A DNA stretch of 64,000 nucleotides from Guadua angustifolia. Taxonomy: Eukaryota > Streptophyta > Magnoliopsida > Poales > Poaceae. The DNA is taken from NCBI GenBank assembly GCA_036346375.1, contig CM070520.1, positions 47,325,854-47,389,853 on the forward strand, written 5' to 3'. The position numbers were made by a program, and so were the translations under genes. Shown here piece after piece: positions 12,254-23,182 of the stretch. How positions within the stretch are numbered: position 1 is the first letter of the stretch; the number at the start of each line of letters is the position of its first letter. The notes beneath the pieces are model-generated. The model was not told where the DNA came from. It was given only the letters and a program-made list of their open reading frames with translations, and did not search any database.

Positions 12254-12887
12254 TGACAAGGATTAAAATCCTGTTTTTTATTTAGGCTTTTTATAATAAT
12301 TCGTGACCATGTGTTAATAAAATGGACCACAGAACCTAAGGCCCATAATACATCAAACAAAGCCCATCCTCATTCGAACGGTTAGATCTTCGACCAGTTC
12401 AATAAAAAATGGTCAAACTTTGCTTCACACTGGTCATCGCCAACTAGTGATATGGCCACCCCGACCAGTAAATTGGTTGAAGCAAGCGGTTTTTCCCACA
12501 CAAAACTCCGTGTGGATAGTTACATGATAGAAACACACAACCACCTAGAAGTTATCACCAGAAAGACGCTCTTTGACGAGAAGACACCATTTGGCTGAAA
12601 GTCATCTCCTAGGATTCAACTGCAACCACTTCGTCATGGATAAATGGGGGACCATTCCACGCTGTAGGAGATCATCTGCAATCTCGCATTCTAACATCAA
12701 ACATCACTTGTAATTTGTGATTTGCCCTTTGCAATAACGTAGGTCATCTTGTACTTAAAGCATTCTATCACAACCACTTGGCTAATAAAGAAGCATTCCC
12801 ATTGTCTCCATTTCAATATCTAGGGGCTTACATATAATAAATTTTACATAAGCTCGATTAAAAGACCCAAGGTTTTGGACATCGACA
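12254..12887 (+). repeat. Probable 3' LTR of the truncated gypsy element
   Basis: Begins tgacaaggattaaaatc directly after a purine-rich tract and ends atcgaca, giving the TG...CA form at about 634 bp. There is no second LTR in the window to align with it, so the right end is estimated from the CA and the change in composition. Confidence 0.6.
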
Positions 12888-13640
12888 GAGCTCACTATTA
12901 TTTTTGTTGTCTAAAGATAACACTAATGAATTTAGTGGTTTGGTAATGGTATTAGATGGTGTTGGGTGAGGCCTCACCATTCTATTCATGTTGTCTACTA
13001 TTGATTTACAAGTTATTTATTATCTTTCCACAAATATGCTTTCAATCTATTTATTATATTTAAATTTAAGTTATTGCTTTCTGCAAAAGAACCATATGAC
13101 TATTCTTTGCCAAGCCTTACATGAATATATTACATCATTTTCCTACTGCTTGCTAAGTACTTTTTGTACTCATGGCTATACGTCTTTGTTGATCAGTTGC
13201 TATGAAAGGACCAGGAAATGAGTTCTATGAGGAGTACTACGAGGACTATGTGAACTAGAAAGGTGTTCCCTAGATGATTGCCTGTGGCATATCGAATGGT
13301 CTAAATTATTTTATTTTCGCTGCAATAGTTTATTTGTTTCTTAAGCCCTTAAGGCACAGTGGTGTAAACTTTGACCAAAAGGTCTATTGCTTTATTTAAT
13401 AATAATTTGCTACTTTCTTAGTTAATTCGTTGTATGTTATGGTATTTCATCTATGTTACCACTATGTGCACTAGCATAATCTTGGACTAGTGGAGTATAT
13501 ACAGAGGGTTTCATATTCATAAATACGGGTCCTGACACACTGTCGCTGGGATAAGGCAACTCACAGGGGCGGCACTGGCACGGCAACATCATCAAAAGTA
13601 GCCATTGCATGACATTATCATGGCCATTGCATGCCGTCCA
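12888..13640 (+). repeat. Possible LTR remnant of another gypsy family (Del/Tekay-like)
   Basis: The text from about 13190 (a gatgagttctatgagg-like segment ending in a stop, then a segment with cgctgcaatag and ggtctattgcttta) and the gggtcctgacac ... cacaggggcggc segment (13535-13575) resemble the 3' parts of chromovirus LTRs remembered from grass genomes. No second copy is available for alignment. An alternative is unrelated intergenic DNA. Confidence 0.3.
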
Positions 13641-15424
13641 CACAGCATCTGCATTGATGATTTCTAGCGATTCTACTACAAGCTAGCATCCACTACTAAG
13701 TACGCAAAAGGAATGTACTAGGAGATTCATTAGCCTCAATTAGCAATTTTGACTCGCATCAACTCCATTCCATGACTCAACTCCATACTAAGCATTGACC
13801 TGCTCTCCACCCCAACGACTATTCTAGCGCCAGTTCTACCAGCATCATCGCCTATGCCGCCTAGCGCCATGCCTAAGTGCCATCCTATGCCATCTTAGTC
13901 AATGATCTTCCACCACAATTGATCGTCTTATTGCTCCTTTGGAGGTGTGATTCATTGCAATTCGACCATTGTCTATAATTGGTGACATCCATGTGGGATT
14001 AATCGGTGGTGATATTTTCTACGATCCATTGCCTACTAGGGGTTACTGCGGCAAGATCTGCACATATATAGTCTAAGGTAAAGTTACAGACTTTCAACAA
14101 AATGAGTTAATTGAGTTATGCTTGATCGAGGGGTCTTTGAAAAATAAATCAATGCCAATTGAGGAGATAACTAAATTTGGTGTTTCATTCACCATTTAGA
14201 TATATTTAATTTTTATCACTTGCCTAACCATTATGGAGGCTTTGTCAATATTAATTCTAAAAAATTTGATGACACCCTAATGGTAGCTAGCATTATACTT
14301 TTTGGAGTTCTGTTATTTTAAAAGTGAAGGTTTTGCTCTAACATCAGTTTGAGATGAATGACTTAAGGGCAAGAAGGAGTTTGTTTTTACGTGGATACTA
14401 CAACATTGTCCAGTTATCCTAACTCGATATAAGAGGACTATTGTAGTTTATACTCCATTAACGGCACAAGACTTTGTTTCATTCATACAGTTTTACATAA
14501 GTAGTTTCAACTACGTCATAGAATTTAATTACCTTTGAAGTCAGCAATTTGATTTATGTGATAGCTACACATGCAAGTTTCTCTCCACTGAGCATTGTTT
14601 GCTAAATTTTGTATTCTAAGTGGAGCATGTCAAGATTTGATTATATGAGTTCTTCGCTATCTATCAAGCGCCATAGGTAATGTCCTAACTTATGCCGTTT
14701 GATGACTAAGCAATTATTTCAGGATGTTATTTCCATAGAATCATAATTTAATTGGGTGATGAACTATTAAAGAATCAGAATGCTTTATTGATAGTTGTGT
14801 GTTTGAATCTAATGGTGATTAGCTTAATTTTGCTTTGTGAGAAGCAATTAGATAAGACTATTCCAATCTTTCTTGTTCAAATTAATCCATTGGACTTTTG
14901 AGGCACAAGGTCTGTAGATGAGGACTTATTTTGAGGAGATTTTAATATTTCGACTATAGGATGAATTCGTCTCAAGGTAAAGATTATTGAATTTGAGTGT
15001 AATACAAATTTATTTCCTACAACTCCAAGTTCTACTCCTATACATAGTCCTTTTTGTCCCCCTTTAAATATATACATGTAGCCCATATGATAGATCAAGG
15101 CAAGAAGAAGAGAAAAGAGAGTTTCATTATAAATATCCTCTCATATAGTGATGTAGTATTCGTGCATCCGTGGTTTTTTTTCGAAAGAGTTTTTCATGCA
15201 AAATTTGTTTCTCGTGTTCCTATATTTTTTGTGTATTATTTACGACAGATTTGGATTAGATTAAGAGGTCATTCATGAATACTTCCTTTTAGTTTTCTTC
15301 GATTTATGATCATGCATTTCTAAACCACATAAGCCAGAGGAGATGCACCTATGCCCTTCCAGGGACTTGGTTGTTTTTTTGGTGGCGAACCGTTGTTCGA
15401 TGACTCTACATGGAGAGGAGATGG
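13641..15424. other. No gene recognised
   Basis: AT-rich sequence without long frames, domain motifs or obvious repeats. A CA-rich stretch (about 13795-13900) has a slightly higher GC content. Confidence 0.4.
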
Positions 15425-16296
15425 CAAGGTTTAAATTTTTTTGGAACATATTTTGGAGGGACCAAAATAAAAAAAATTTGGTGAGATTTCAGAATTTTAG
15501 ATGAAATCTGAATGAAATTCAAAAAGCAAATTTCTAATCTGAAATTTTTTGGACCAACATTTCGGCCTAAAATGTGGAAATCTTGGCAAATTTCAACCAA
15601 ATGAAAAACAGTACAAACTATGTTAGAAAAATTTGAAAATTTTTATGGATGGTCTTGATGCATCATTCATATTCTCATAAAATATTAATATAATAATCAA
15701 TGCTACGGAGTTTTTAAATATTTTGAAAGTGAAACTATCCTGATAAAAGCTTCCATATATAATTTTAGATCATGATTTGATTGAACAAACAAAACAGGTT
15801 TAAAATTTTTTAAAATTTTATAGAAGAGTTATAAGGCAATGCTTCTTCTCTCCAAAAAATTTTGGATCATGATTACACCCGAGAAAATTTATAAAATTCT
15901 CACAATCTTACCATCTCATTTATGTTTCTTCTATTTTTTATTTTTTAAAGATAACAAATGAAGTTTAATTCATTTAAATTTTTTTGTATGATCCTAGATT
16001 GTCAAAGATGGTATACTAAATTTTTAGTGTATGATCAAGCTTGTACTTTTTATAAAAATTAGACAGTTTTTCAGTTATTTTTATAAAATATTTCAAAATT
16101 TCAGTTTTTCAAAGAAATTTCTGGAAGATGACATTCTTAAGAGGTATTATCTCGAATCTGGTCAAAATACCCAAAATTTTGGTGAAATTTGCCAAAAATA
16201 TCTGAAAATACTATAGCAATTTAATTTTTTTTTAGGATTTTTATTTTACCGAAATTCGAAATCTCGATTGAAATTTCATCTGAATTTTGAACCTTG
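15425..16296. mobile_element. Small AT-rich DNA transposon-like element with inverted ends
   Basis: The left end starts caaggtttaaattt and the right end, read in reverse, starts caaggttcaaaatt. The flanks are ggagatgg on the left and agagatgg on the right, a possible imperfect 8-bp target duplication. The interior is over 70 percent A+T and has no gene. Its interior (about 15860-15960), reverse complemented, matches 37290-37400, so the same family is present there in the opposite orientation. hAT or Mutator-like MITE is possible; the duplication length favours hAT. Confidence 0.5.
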
Positions 16297-16569
16297 AGAG
16301 ATGGTACCAAGGTACGAAACTTAAGCGTCAAAATGCTGGCACGGAGATATATAGGACTCGACCAATTTTCGGTACAACGCAACATAAGGTAATACCTCTC
16401 ATTTCCCTACTTCTTACTGATTGGACTGACGTGATTTGGTCCACATTTGTTGAAATTCTAGATTTTGTGTGAGCACCGAAAATACAAAATTAGTAAGTGA
16501 ATGTTGGATTATGGGTACCAATTCATGTCAATTGATGGTTCATACATGTCACTGCTGCAAAAGAATTCA
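16297..16569 (+). other. Unassigned, possible retroelement leader remnant
   Basis: gagatggtaccaaggtacg at 16296 onwards vaguely resembles the tggtaccagag start of some gypsy internal regions. No gene is visible. The assignment is weak. Confidence 0.2.
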
Positions 16570-16800
16570 GATTAGACTCCTCATCACTGTAGTTTTCAAA
16601 AACTAGGTCATCATAAACAGTTTTTTTACAAAAAAAAACAATTAGTGATGAGTCCCATGCCCAAAAACCGTCTTTGATGAGCACGGGATCATGATAGATG
16701 GTTTTTAACTAAAACGTCTAACATCGTCTATAATAAAACCCACGAAAAGACAATTTTAGCCTGAAACCTTCGTAATAAGCTGAGCCTCATTATTAACGGT
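16570..16800. repeat. CACTA-like subterminal repeat fragment
   Basis: Contains short palindromic units such as agatggtttttaact next to aaaacgtcta, and repeated catc/gatg words (16578, 16643, 16676, 16695, 16722), as in subterminal regions of grass CACTA elements. No terminal CACTA motif or transposase is attached. Confidence 0.25.
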
Positions 16801-17639
16801 TCTAACAGCATAAACGTTGTTTGAGATCATGCTACGGCGGTGTTGATCCCCTCCTCGCGCACTCCACTCGGCGGTCCTGCGCAAATTTTCACGTTTCTGG
16901 CCGTAAATGAAAATGTTAGAACAAGTAGCAGTACATGAATTAACAGTACATAACGCACGTAATGGCATAATATTAGTGAAATATTAGTATAAATATTGTA
17001 ATATTAGTATAGTATCAATATGATGTGACATAATCACTAGTATATGAAATGATAGTAATATTGCGATGCATGCATAATATTAATAATTTAGGGATTATAT
17101 TAACATAATATTTGTGTATATATATTTGTATTCAAATCAGTTGGCTTCAGTTCAGCTCTTTGACATGTAAATATTTGACCATAGGAAAACAATATCGTAT
17201 GGTTGTTCTTTGTATGTAGCGCAATTGGGTACATGTTGTTTTACAAGAGGACGCACATATCAATATGACACGTCTGTCTCATTTTGTTATCCTTATCTTT
17301 CAGTACCAACTAACACCCTGAAAATATGGTTAGATATTATATTAGGATTATGCAACCATTAGGCTACTTTTATAATAAACAGTGAACAAATTAAAACTTA
17401 CCAAGAAGAATTCAAAAAAAAGCTGTAATTATGTATCTTTGTATCTATAATTTCGAATTAAAGATGCAAAAATTATTTGGTTTAGTAGAAGGAAGTTAGT
17501 AGTTAAAGTAGTTAAGTTATTAGCTGCTACTATATGGTCACAGGATGGTTCTTGCGTTGCAAGAACTTTGGATGAAGACTTGTACTCTCAATTATTTATA
17601 TAATACGTCTCTAGCAACATTATTACTTAGGGTGTTTAT

Positions 17640-18350
17640 GCTAACAGATTTTATATGATAAGCAAGTTGTATTTTTGTATATTTTTATATAATTTGATTG
17701 TCCATATACTAAAGTATGTTTTTGAACCAATTTCTCTAAAATTTATGTTTAGACGAGTTGTTTTACGAGTCATTGAAATGGCTTAAGTGTTATCGAATCT
17801 GTGCAGTTTGTGGTCATTTAGGTATTTATTCTAATGAACTCAGATATGAAGCAACTAATAAATACAATATTTTTCTAGAATATGGTAGTATATATGCCAA
17901 AGTGTGTTTCTAAGCTGGTTGCATGAAATTTGCATTTAGAGGAGTAATTCTACATGCCGTTGAATAGGCTTAGTTAGTTTAGTTTTCCGCGCGACTGGTT
18001 CACGAACGGTGATTGCAAAAGCAAGATTTATGTGCAGAGCATGTCCTAAAAAGAATATCATTTCAGATTATGGTAATTCATATTATGGAGTATGTTTTTG
18101 GGCTATTCCCTCAATATTTGGCATTTAGATGCGATACTTTATGGGTAGCCGAAAAGGCTTAAACGACCATGCAGTTTACATGATTCCGGTGTAGATTTCT
18201 TTTTGAGTTTGCGACTACACCATATAGGATAATTTGATCATTTTACAGGCATTAGTTGGGGATATTTCTAAGAGTGTTTTAAAGTTAGTTCCGTGATATT
18301 TCACATTTATTCGAGATGTTTTTCATATAGATGATCATTAAGGCTTAATA
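17640..18350. repeat. Degenerate ~180-bp tandem repeats upstream of the left transposase
   Basis: A block with tatgg(t)a ... aaagtgtgtttct/aagtatgtttttg ... catttaga ... ggctta recurs at about 17690, 17870 and 18060, with a weaker fourth copy near 18230. The same array, reversed, lies at about 25600-26160. Repeats of this sort are common in MULE terminal regions; a promoter role is unproven. Confidence 0.6.
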
Positions 18351-18591
18351 TGAACTTAAAGTTATTCAAATTGATGATCATTAAGGCTTAATATTCACAG
18401 CTTGCACTAACAAATGTTGCAGCTACCTATAACTGCTTGTAGTATTAGTATCTAGTTGTGTATATAATGGCATAATTTAAGTGAAATTTTAGTATAAGTA
18501 TTGTAATATTGTTGTAGTAACTGTATGGTATCACGTAATAGCAGCATGTAAAATGATAATAATAGCGTCATTTATTATGGTAGGTACTATA

Positions 18592-21035
18592 TGGCAGATA
18601 TCCTAGATTTGTTCATGTTATATAGCAACGACGTTGTTTGAGAGGGTCCATACGGGGTGGACCTTTCGAACTGCGAACAGAAGGTGATCCGAGCTCCGGG
18701 TCTGGCGAAGATGGGCCTGGCCGAGCTCCGGAGATGCGTGCAGAGCGCATTTGATGAGCAGACCGCCCGAAAGAAGCTTGTCATCGAGGCCGTACATGCC
18801 AGAGTTATGGGAGATTCGACGGACTATTTGTGGACTCTATGTAAGATCGCGGGAAGCGCACAGTGGGGTGAATACATGCAAATTGTGATGAACCCTATAT
18901 CAAATATACACCGTCGCCCGATGGTGTATGTGCGCTTCCTGGACATAGGAGAAACCTCAAGTCCTCATGGTGGTGATGGCGCCGCCGTCGAAGCATCCTC
19001 TGAGGGCATCCGTGAGGATGCTGCTGCGGATGAATTTCAGGCAAACGAAGACATCGGGCAATGGTGGTCTGCTCGCATCGACTGCCACGAGCACCTAGAA
19101 TCCCTGGAGGGCATGTCAACGTCCGATGATGATGAGGACGTCAGCACAGATAGCAGCGGAGATGAAGATGCAGCTCCCGTCGGTGGCATTGTGTCCACTG
19201 ATGTGGAGTACGTGTCTTCACGGCTCGATGATCTAGCGATGTCTTCCCTCGTGTTGCCGGACGAAGGCAGCCATGGTTGGGCATTCAATCAGGACACTCT
19301 ACTGGTAGGACAACGCTTCCTTACCAAGAGTGCCGCCTAGCAGGCAATTACGAGATATGCAGTGAACATCAGCCGCACATACCGGGTGTACAGATCCAAC
19401 CCGAATGCGTACATTGTGAAGTGCCTGGATCCTGAGTGTCCCAGCAAGATCCGTGCATAGAAATTCAAGGACAACAGTTCGGGCTTCAGGATAACCGTCC
19501 GGATGGATCACACCTGTGTGCTTGTTGAGCCACTCCAAAAGCACAGAAATGTGACGTCCTCATATGTGGTCAGCCTGATTTTTCACTTGGTCACGGCAGA
19601 CATGATCGTTTCACCGAAGCTACTGATGGTCGCGTGGTTAACAAGGTGGGATATCCGAGAAGCTATGGCAAGGTGTGGCGAAGAAGAAAGTTATAGAGAT
19701 GACGTGCAATTAAATGCGAAGAGGCGTACAACCTTGTTCCACGAATGCTTCACCAGATTGCTGAAGCCAATCAGAGGACCTACATCAACAAGATGGATAG
19801 ACCCCACCCCACGAAGGGTCCAAACTGTTTCATCCTAGAGCATGTGTTCTGGGCATTCAGACCTATCATTCAAGGCTTCAAGCACTGACGGCCAGTGCTG
19901 ACCATGGACGGCACATTCATGTTTGGCAAGTACAAGGGCACCATACTGATGGCAGTTGCCACAGATGCCAATGACCAGCTACTCTCGGTGGCCTATGCGA
20001 TTGTTGAAAGCGAGAACACGGAGAGCTAGTTGCGGTTTCTAGCAAATGTCAAGCAGGCAATTGTCCAGGACCGCCCGAACGTTTGCCTCATCACAGACAG
20101 GCATGCTGGGTTAATGTTCGCCATCAGCACCATGCAAGGAGGTACAAAGCCGTCGTACCAGTGGAATGACATTGTCAATCGATGGTGTGCGAGGTATCTT
20201 GCCGTGAACTTGCACAGGTGATTCCACAGCAAGGAAATAATGAAGACATTCAAGAGGCTTTGCTTGCAGAACCAGAGGCGGAAGTTTGAGGCAATATGGA
20301 GAGTGTTGGACGAGGAGACATCCAGGAACACGACGGAGCCAATAGAGGGTGGGATCAACAATTTCTCACAGTGGGTGCAATTCCATGCTCGAGCTGAGAA
20401 AGTGGTCCTGCTCCATGACACCGCAAGCGCCAAGGTGCGGTATAATGACGACCAACATGTCGGAGGTTTACAATGGTGTTCTGAAGAGGGTTTGATCCCT
20501 CCCAATCAGTGCCATCGTGGAGGAGACGTGGAACAGAACCGTTGGATATTTTTTGAACAAAGGAATGAATGCTAGGAGGCACCTAGTTGAGGGGAAGTAG
20601 TTCTCGGAACATATGCATGCATATATGGAGAAGAAGATAGAGAAGGCTCGGTCGCACGTTGCGTACACCATAGATGGAGTTAGGCGAAAGTTTGAAGTAC
20701 GTCTACAGGAGAAGTTCATCGATGGCCATTTCAGGGGCTACCGTAAACAAGTGTGTACAATACACGATATAGCGACATGCACCTGCAACAAGCCGAAATT
20801 GCTACACAAACCGTGCTCCCATGTATATGCAGAGTGTGCGGTTCTTCGTCAGTCATCTGCACCCTACATCTCTGAGTATTTCAGCGCTGACCATCTGTTC
20901 GGGACATGGAGTTCAGAGTTTAACTTTCGGCTGACATGCATTACGAGGGAGTTGTGGGTGGGCCAAGTGACTTGGTTTGAAATGACATTACGAAGAATGC
21001 ATGGCAGGCGAATGGCAATCGTGACGAATCCATAA
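18592..21035 (+). pseudogene. MULE (MURA-like) transposase, left palindrome arm
   Basis: The likely start is the ATG at 18592 (ADILDLF..., then EGPYGVDL). Stops occur at about 18640, 19338 and 19458, with shifts after about 19700, so it is dead. Order: N-terminal segment; acidic linker DDDEDVSTDSSGDED (about 19116-19165); MuDR-type domain (about 19290-19460, VGQRF ... YRVYRSNPNAYIVKCLDPEC); MULE catalytic core with TMDGTF (first Asp, about 19899) and LITDRHAG (second Asp, about 20086); SWIM zinc finger CTCNKPKLLHKPCSHV (20778-20825). The family excises and reinserts MULEs using terminal inverted repeats. A plant mobile domain gene follows in the same orientation, and an inverted copy lies at 23183-25570. 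Confidence 0.92.
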
Positions 21036-21169
21036 TGACATGGGCGTGGAGTCATGGAGATGCACAGGTGCTGGTTATGCATAGGCCATACAATGAAGAA
21101 GCTATGCGAATAAAGGCTCTTCTAACTGTCTGTAGGAACCTCGGGCAATGTACTTTGACGTGTGGTTGC

Positions 21170-21300
21170 AGTAGCATTATGTAATGTCATGCGAGAGTAA
21201 TACAATGTTATGTAATTTCGTGTTATGTAATATCATGTTATGTAATGTCATGTACCTTTCTGTTATGTACTATCCTGTTATATGGTTTGGTGTTATTTAC
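21170..21300 (+). repeat. Short ATGTTATGTAAT-type repeats between transposase and PMD gene
   Basis: Variants of (t/c)atgttatgtaa(t) repeat about eight times. The same array is mirrored at 22830-22960. It is followed by tctgtttgcag, a good splice acceptor, so the array may be part of an intron or intergenic spacer. Confidence 0.75.
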
Positions 21301-21350
21301 TAAACTAACTCTTCATTCTATCTTGTTTTTTTCTTGTCTGTTTGCAGGAC

Positions 21351-22003
21351 ATGGCCGCACATGCACAGACTCTGCTTGACCCATCTTATGATGGCAAGCA
21401 TCGTAGTAAGACACAGTTGTGAGGCGGTCCACGATTGTTCATTCTTAGGTTCAAGGACCATTAGCCTGGGACTTGCTGTATGTCCCGCCAGCTTCGGCGG
21501 CGGTCTTGTCGTTGACACGGATGATGGACACTAGGCGTTGCTTCTCTTTGGACATCGTCGCCGATCGTTGAGTCGAGACCCACACGTTCCACATTCGGCG
21601 GGGAGATGATCGTCACCCTACAGGACATTGCCCTCATCACACCCGCTTGTCTATCGGGTCAATAGTTTCACCAAAGTGGCACGATTGAGGTCGTTGCACA
21701 CAGTTGGTCATCTGGTCCTGCAGAATAGTCGAGGTGTTCCACAGTCTTGGCCGTCACGCGTGCGATGTCTTCTCGATGCGCCAACGATGTAGTGAGGACT
21801 CACCTTGTATGCACTCTACTATTTTTTGTTCTACCGATTTTGTTCCCTTCTACGTAGAAGCTGCGTGTACGAGCCATCCACATCATTGAGGCATTGATTG
21901 ACGCCGAGTTGGATAACGTGCCGAGCTTAGCTTTGTATCGGCGGTGCTCTGTGCTACATATAAGGGATTATGCATAGCATGTCTAAAGACAACAGGAGAT
22001 GAA
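21351..22003 (+). pseudogene. Plant mobile domain (PMD) protein, left arm, truncated
   Basis: ATG at 21351 opens AHAQTLLDPSYDGKHRS and runs into a stop near 21420. Later frames give FGGEMIVTLQDIALIT (about 21595-21645), the signature of the PMD family. The frame degrades and ends at the palindrome junction (caacaggagatga, 22003), losing the C-terminal end. It is about 130 bp shorter than the right-arm copy. PMD proteins (PF10536) occur in plant transposons, including MULEs, and in a few domesticated host genes. An acceptor-like ttgcag precedes the ATG, so the domain may be spliced to an upstream exon. Confidence 0.75.
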
Positions 22004-22790
22004 GTAGGGCCGTCCTACAGGAAAGTTCTCCCAGGACCATATATGCAGGAGAGAGTAGCAAACTGCAAGCATAGGCTCATCTCCTGTTGTCTTCAGGCAT
22101 GCTATGCATAATCCCTTGTATGTAGCATAAAGCACCGTCGATCCAAAGCTAAACTGCGGCATGTTATCCAGCTCCGCGTCAGCCAATGCCTCAGCAATGT
22201 GGATGAAGCTCGGGTACACGCAGTTTCCCTGCGTAGAAGGGAATAATATCTAGCTAAACAAAAATAGTAGGTACGCCACAAGGTGAGTCCTTACTACATA
22301 CGCTGACGCATCAGGAGGACATCGCACATAGCGAGGAAGCCAGGACTGTGGAACCCCTCGACTATTCTCTGGGACCGGATGACCGAACCTGTGTTGCAAC
22401 CTGACCCTCTAATCAGGCCACTTCGGTGTTGGAACTATTGGGCTGCCCCTAATAGGCAAACCGGTAATGAGGGCAACGTCCTGCAGGGTGACGGTCATCT
22501 CCCCCCAGCGGAAGTGAAACGTGTGGGTCTCCGGCCTCCAATGATTGACGAGTGCGGACAGTAGAGCCCCATCCAAAGAGAAGTAACGTCCAGTGTCCAT
22601 CATCCGTGCCAACGGCAATGCACCTACCGCCAGAAAGGGGGACGCATCAAGGCCCAAGGGCCAATGGTCTTTCGGACCCCTGAGAACGAACTATCGTGGA
22701 CCGTCCCCCGTCAACCAGGCCCTGCTACGATGCTTACCATCATAAGATGGGTCGAGCAGACTCTGTGCGTGTGTGGCTATGTCCTGCAAG
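21983..22790 (-). pseudogene. Plant mobile domain (PMD) protein, right arm
   Basis: Read on the minus strand: AHAQSLLDPSYDGKHRS (from about 22780), MMDTGRYFSLDGALLSALV and WRPETHTFHF (about 22600-22500), GEMTVTLQDVALITGLPIRG (about 22495-22435), then FIHIAEALADAELDN (about 22205) and TTGDEPMLAVCYSLLHIWSWENFPVGRP (about 22085-22000). This is the PMD core almost from end to end, with stops near 22405, 22740 and 22230. The last 25 or so codons run through the palindrome spacer, so the right copy keeps sequence the left copy lost. Confidence 0.85.
22004..22075. other. Central spacer / junction of the palindrome
   Basis: About 70 bp not paired with the opposite arm. On the minus strand it encodes the end of the right-arm PMD, so it is element DNA, not foreign filler. 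The junction marks where the left copy is truncated. The block tcatctcctgttgtctt is present on both sides in inverted form. Confidence 0.8.
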
Positions 22791-22829
22791 CAGACAAGAA
22801 AAATACAAGATGGAACGAAGAGTTAGTTT

Positions 22830-22960
22830 AGTAAGTAACACCAAACCATATAACATGACAGTACATAACAGAAAGGTACATGACATTACATAACATGATA
22901 TTACATAACATGAAATTACATAATATTACATTACATAGCATGACATTACATAATGCTACT
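22830..22960 (-). repeat. Mirrored ATTACATAACATG-type repeats
   Basis: Variants of (g)acattacataacatg repeat about eight times, the reverse complement of the 21170-21300 array, and hold the same position between the transposase and PMD genes of the right arm. Confidence 0.75.
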
Positions 22961-23182
22961 GCAACCACATGTCAAAGTACATTGTCCGAGGTTCCTACGG
23001 ACAGTTAGAAGAGCCTACCCTATTGGGACAGTTCTTCCGTGTATGGCCCAACCCCCTGCAAAACCGGCACCTCCGTGGAGCTGGTGCATCTCCACGCTGA
23101 CTTACGTCCATGTCATTATGGATTCGTCGCGATTGCCACCTTCCACACCCAGTCCTCTTCAGAATGTCATTCTAAAACCAAG

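Larger units (their letters stand above)
7235..12887 (+). mobile_element. 5'-truncated Ty3/gypsy element, Tat lineage (RIRE2/Grande/Cinful type)
   Basis: Three parts in the order expected of a Tat-lineage element: integrase C-terminal half on + (7240-7960), a multi-part antisense gene with a PF04195-like block on - (8396-11400), and a 3' LTR (12254-12887) preceded by the purine-rich ctagggggctagc. The 5' LTR, gag, protease, RT and RNase H are absent, so the left end is a truncation. An antisense gene between pol and the 3' LTR is a known trait of Tat-lineage plant gypsy elements, which is the main reason for the lineage call. Confidence 0.8.

Noticed and set aside
13437..13643. Minus-strand 68-codon frame with Cys and His residues
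   Set aside because: No spacing typical of a zinc finger and no homology recognised; the region looks like an LTR remnant.
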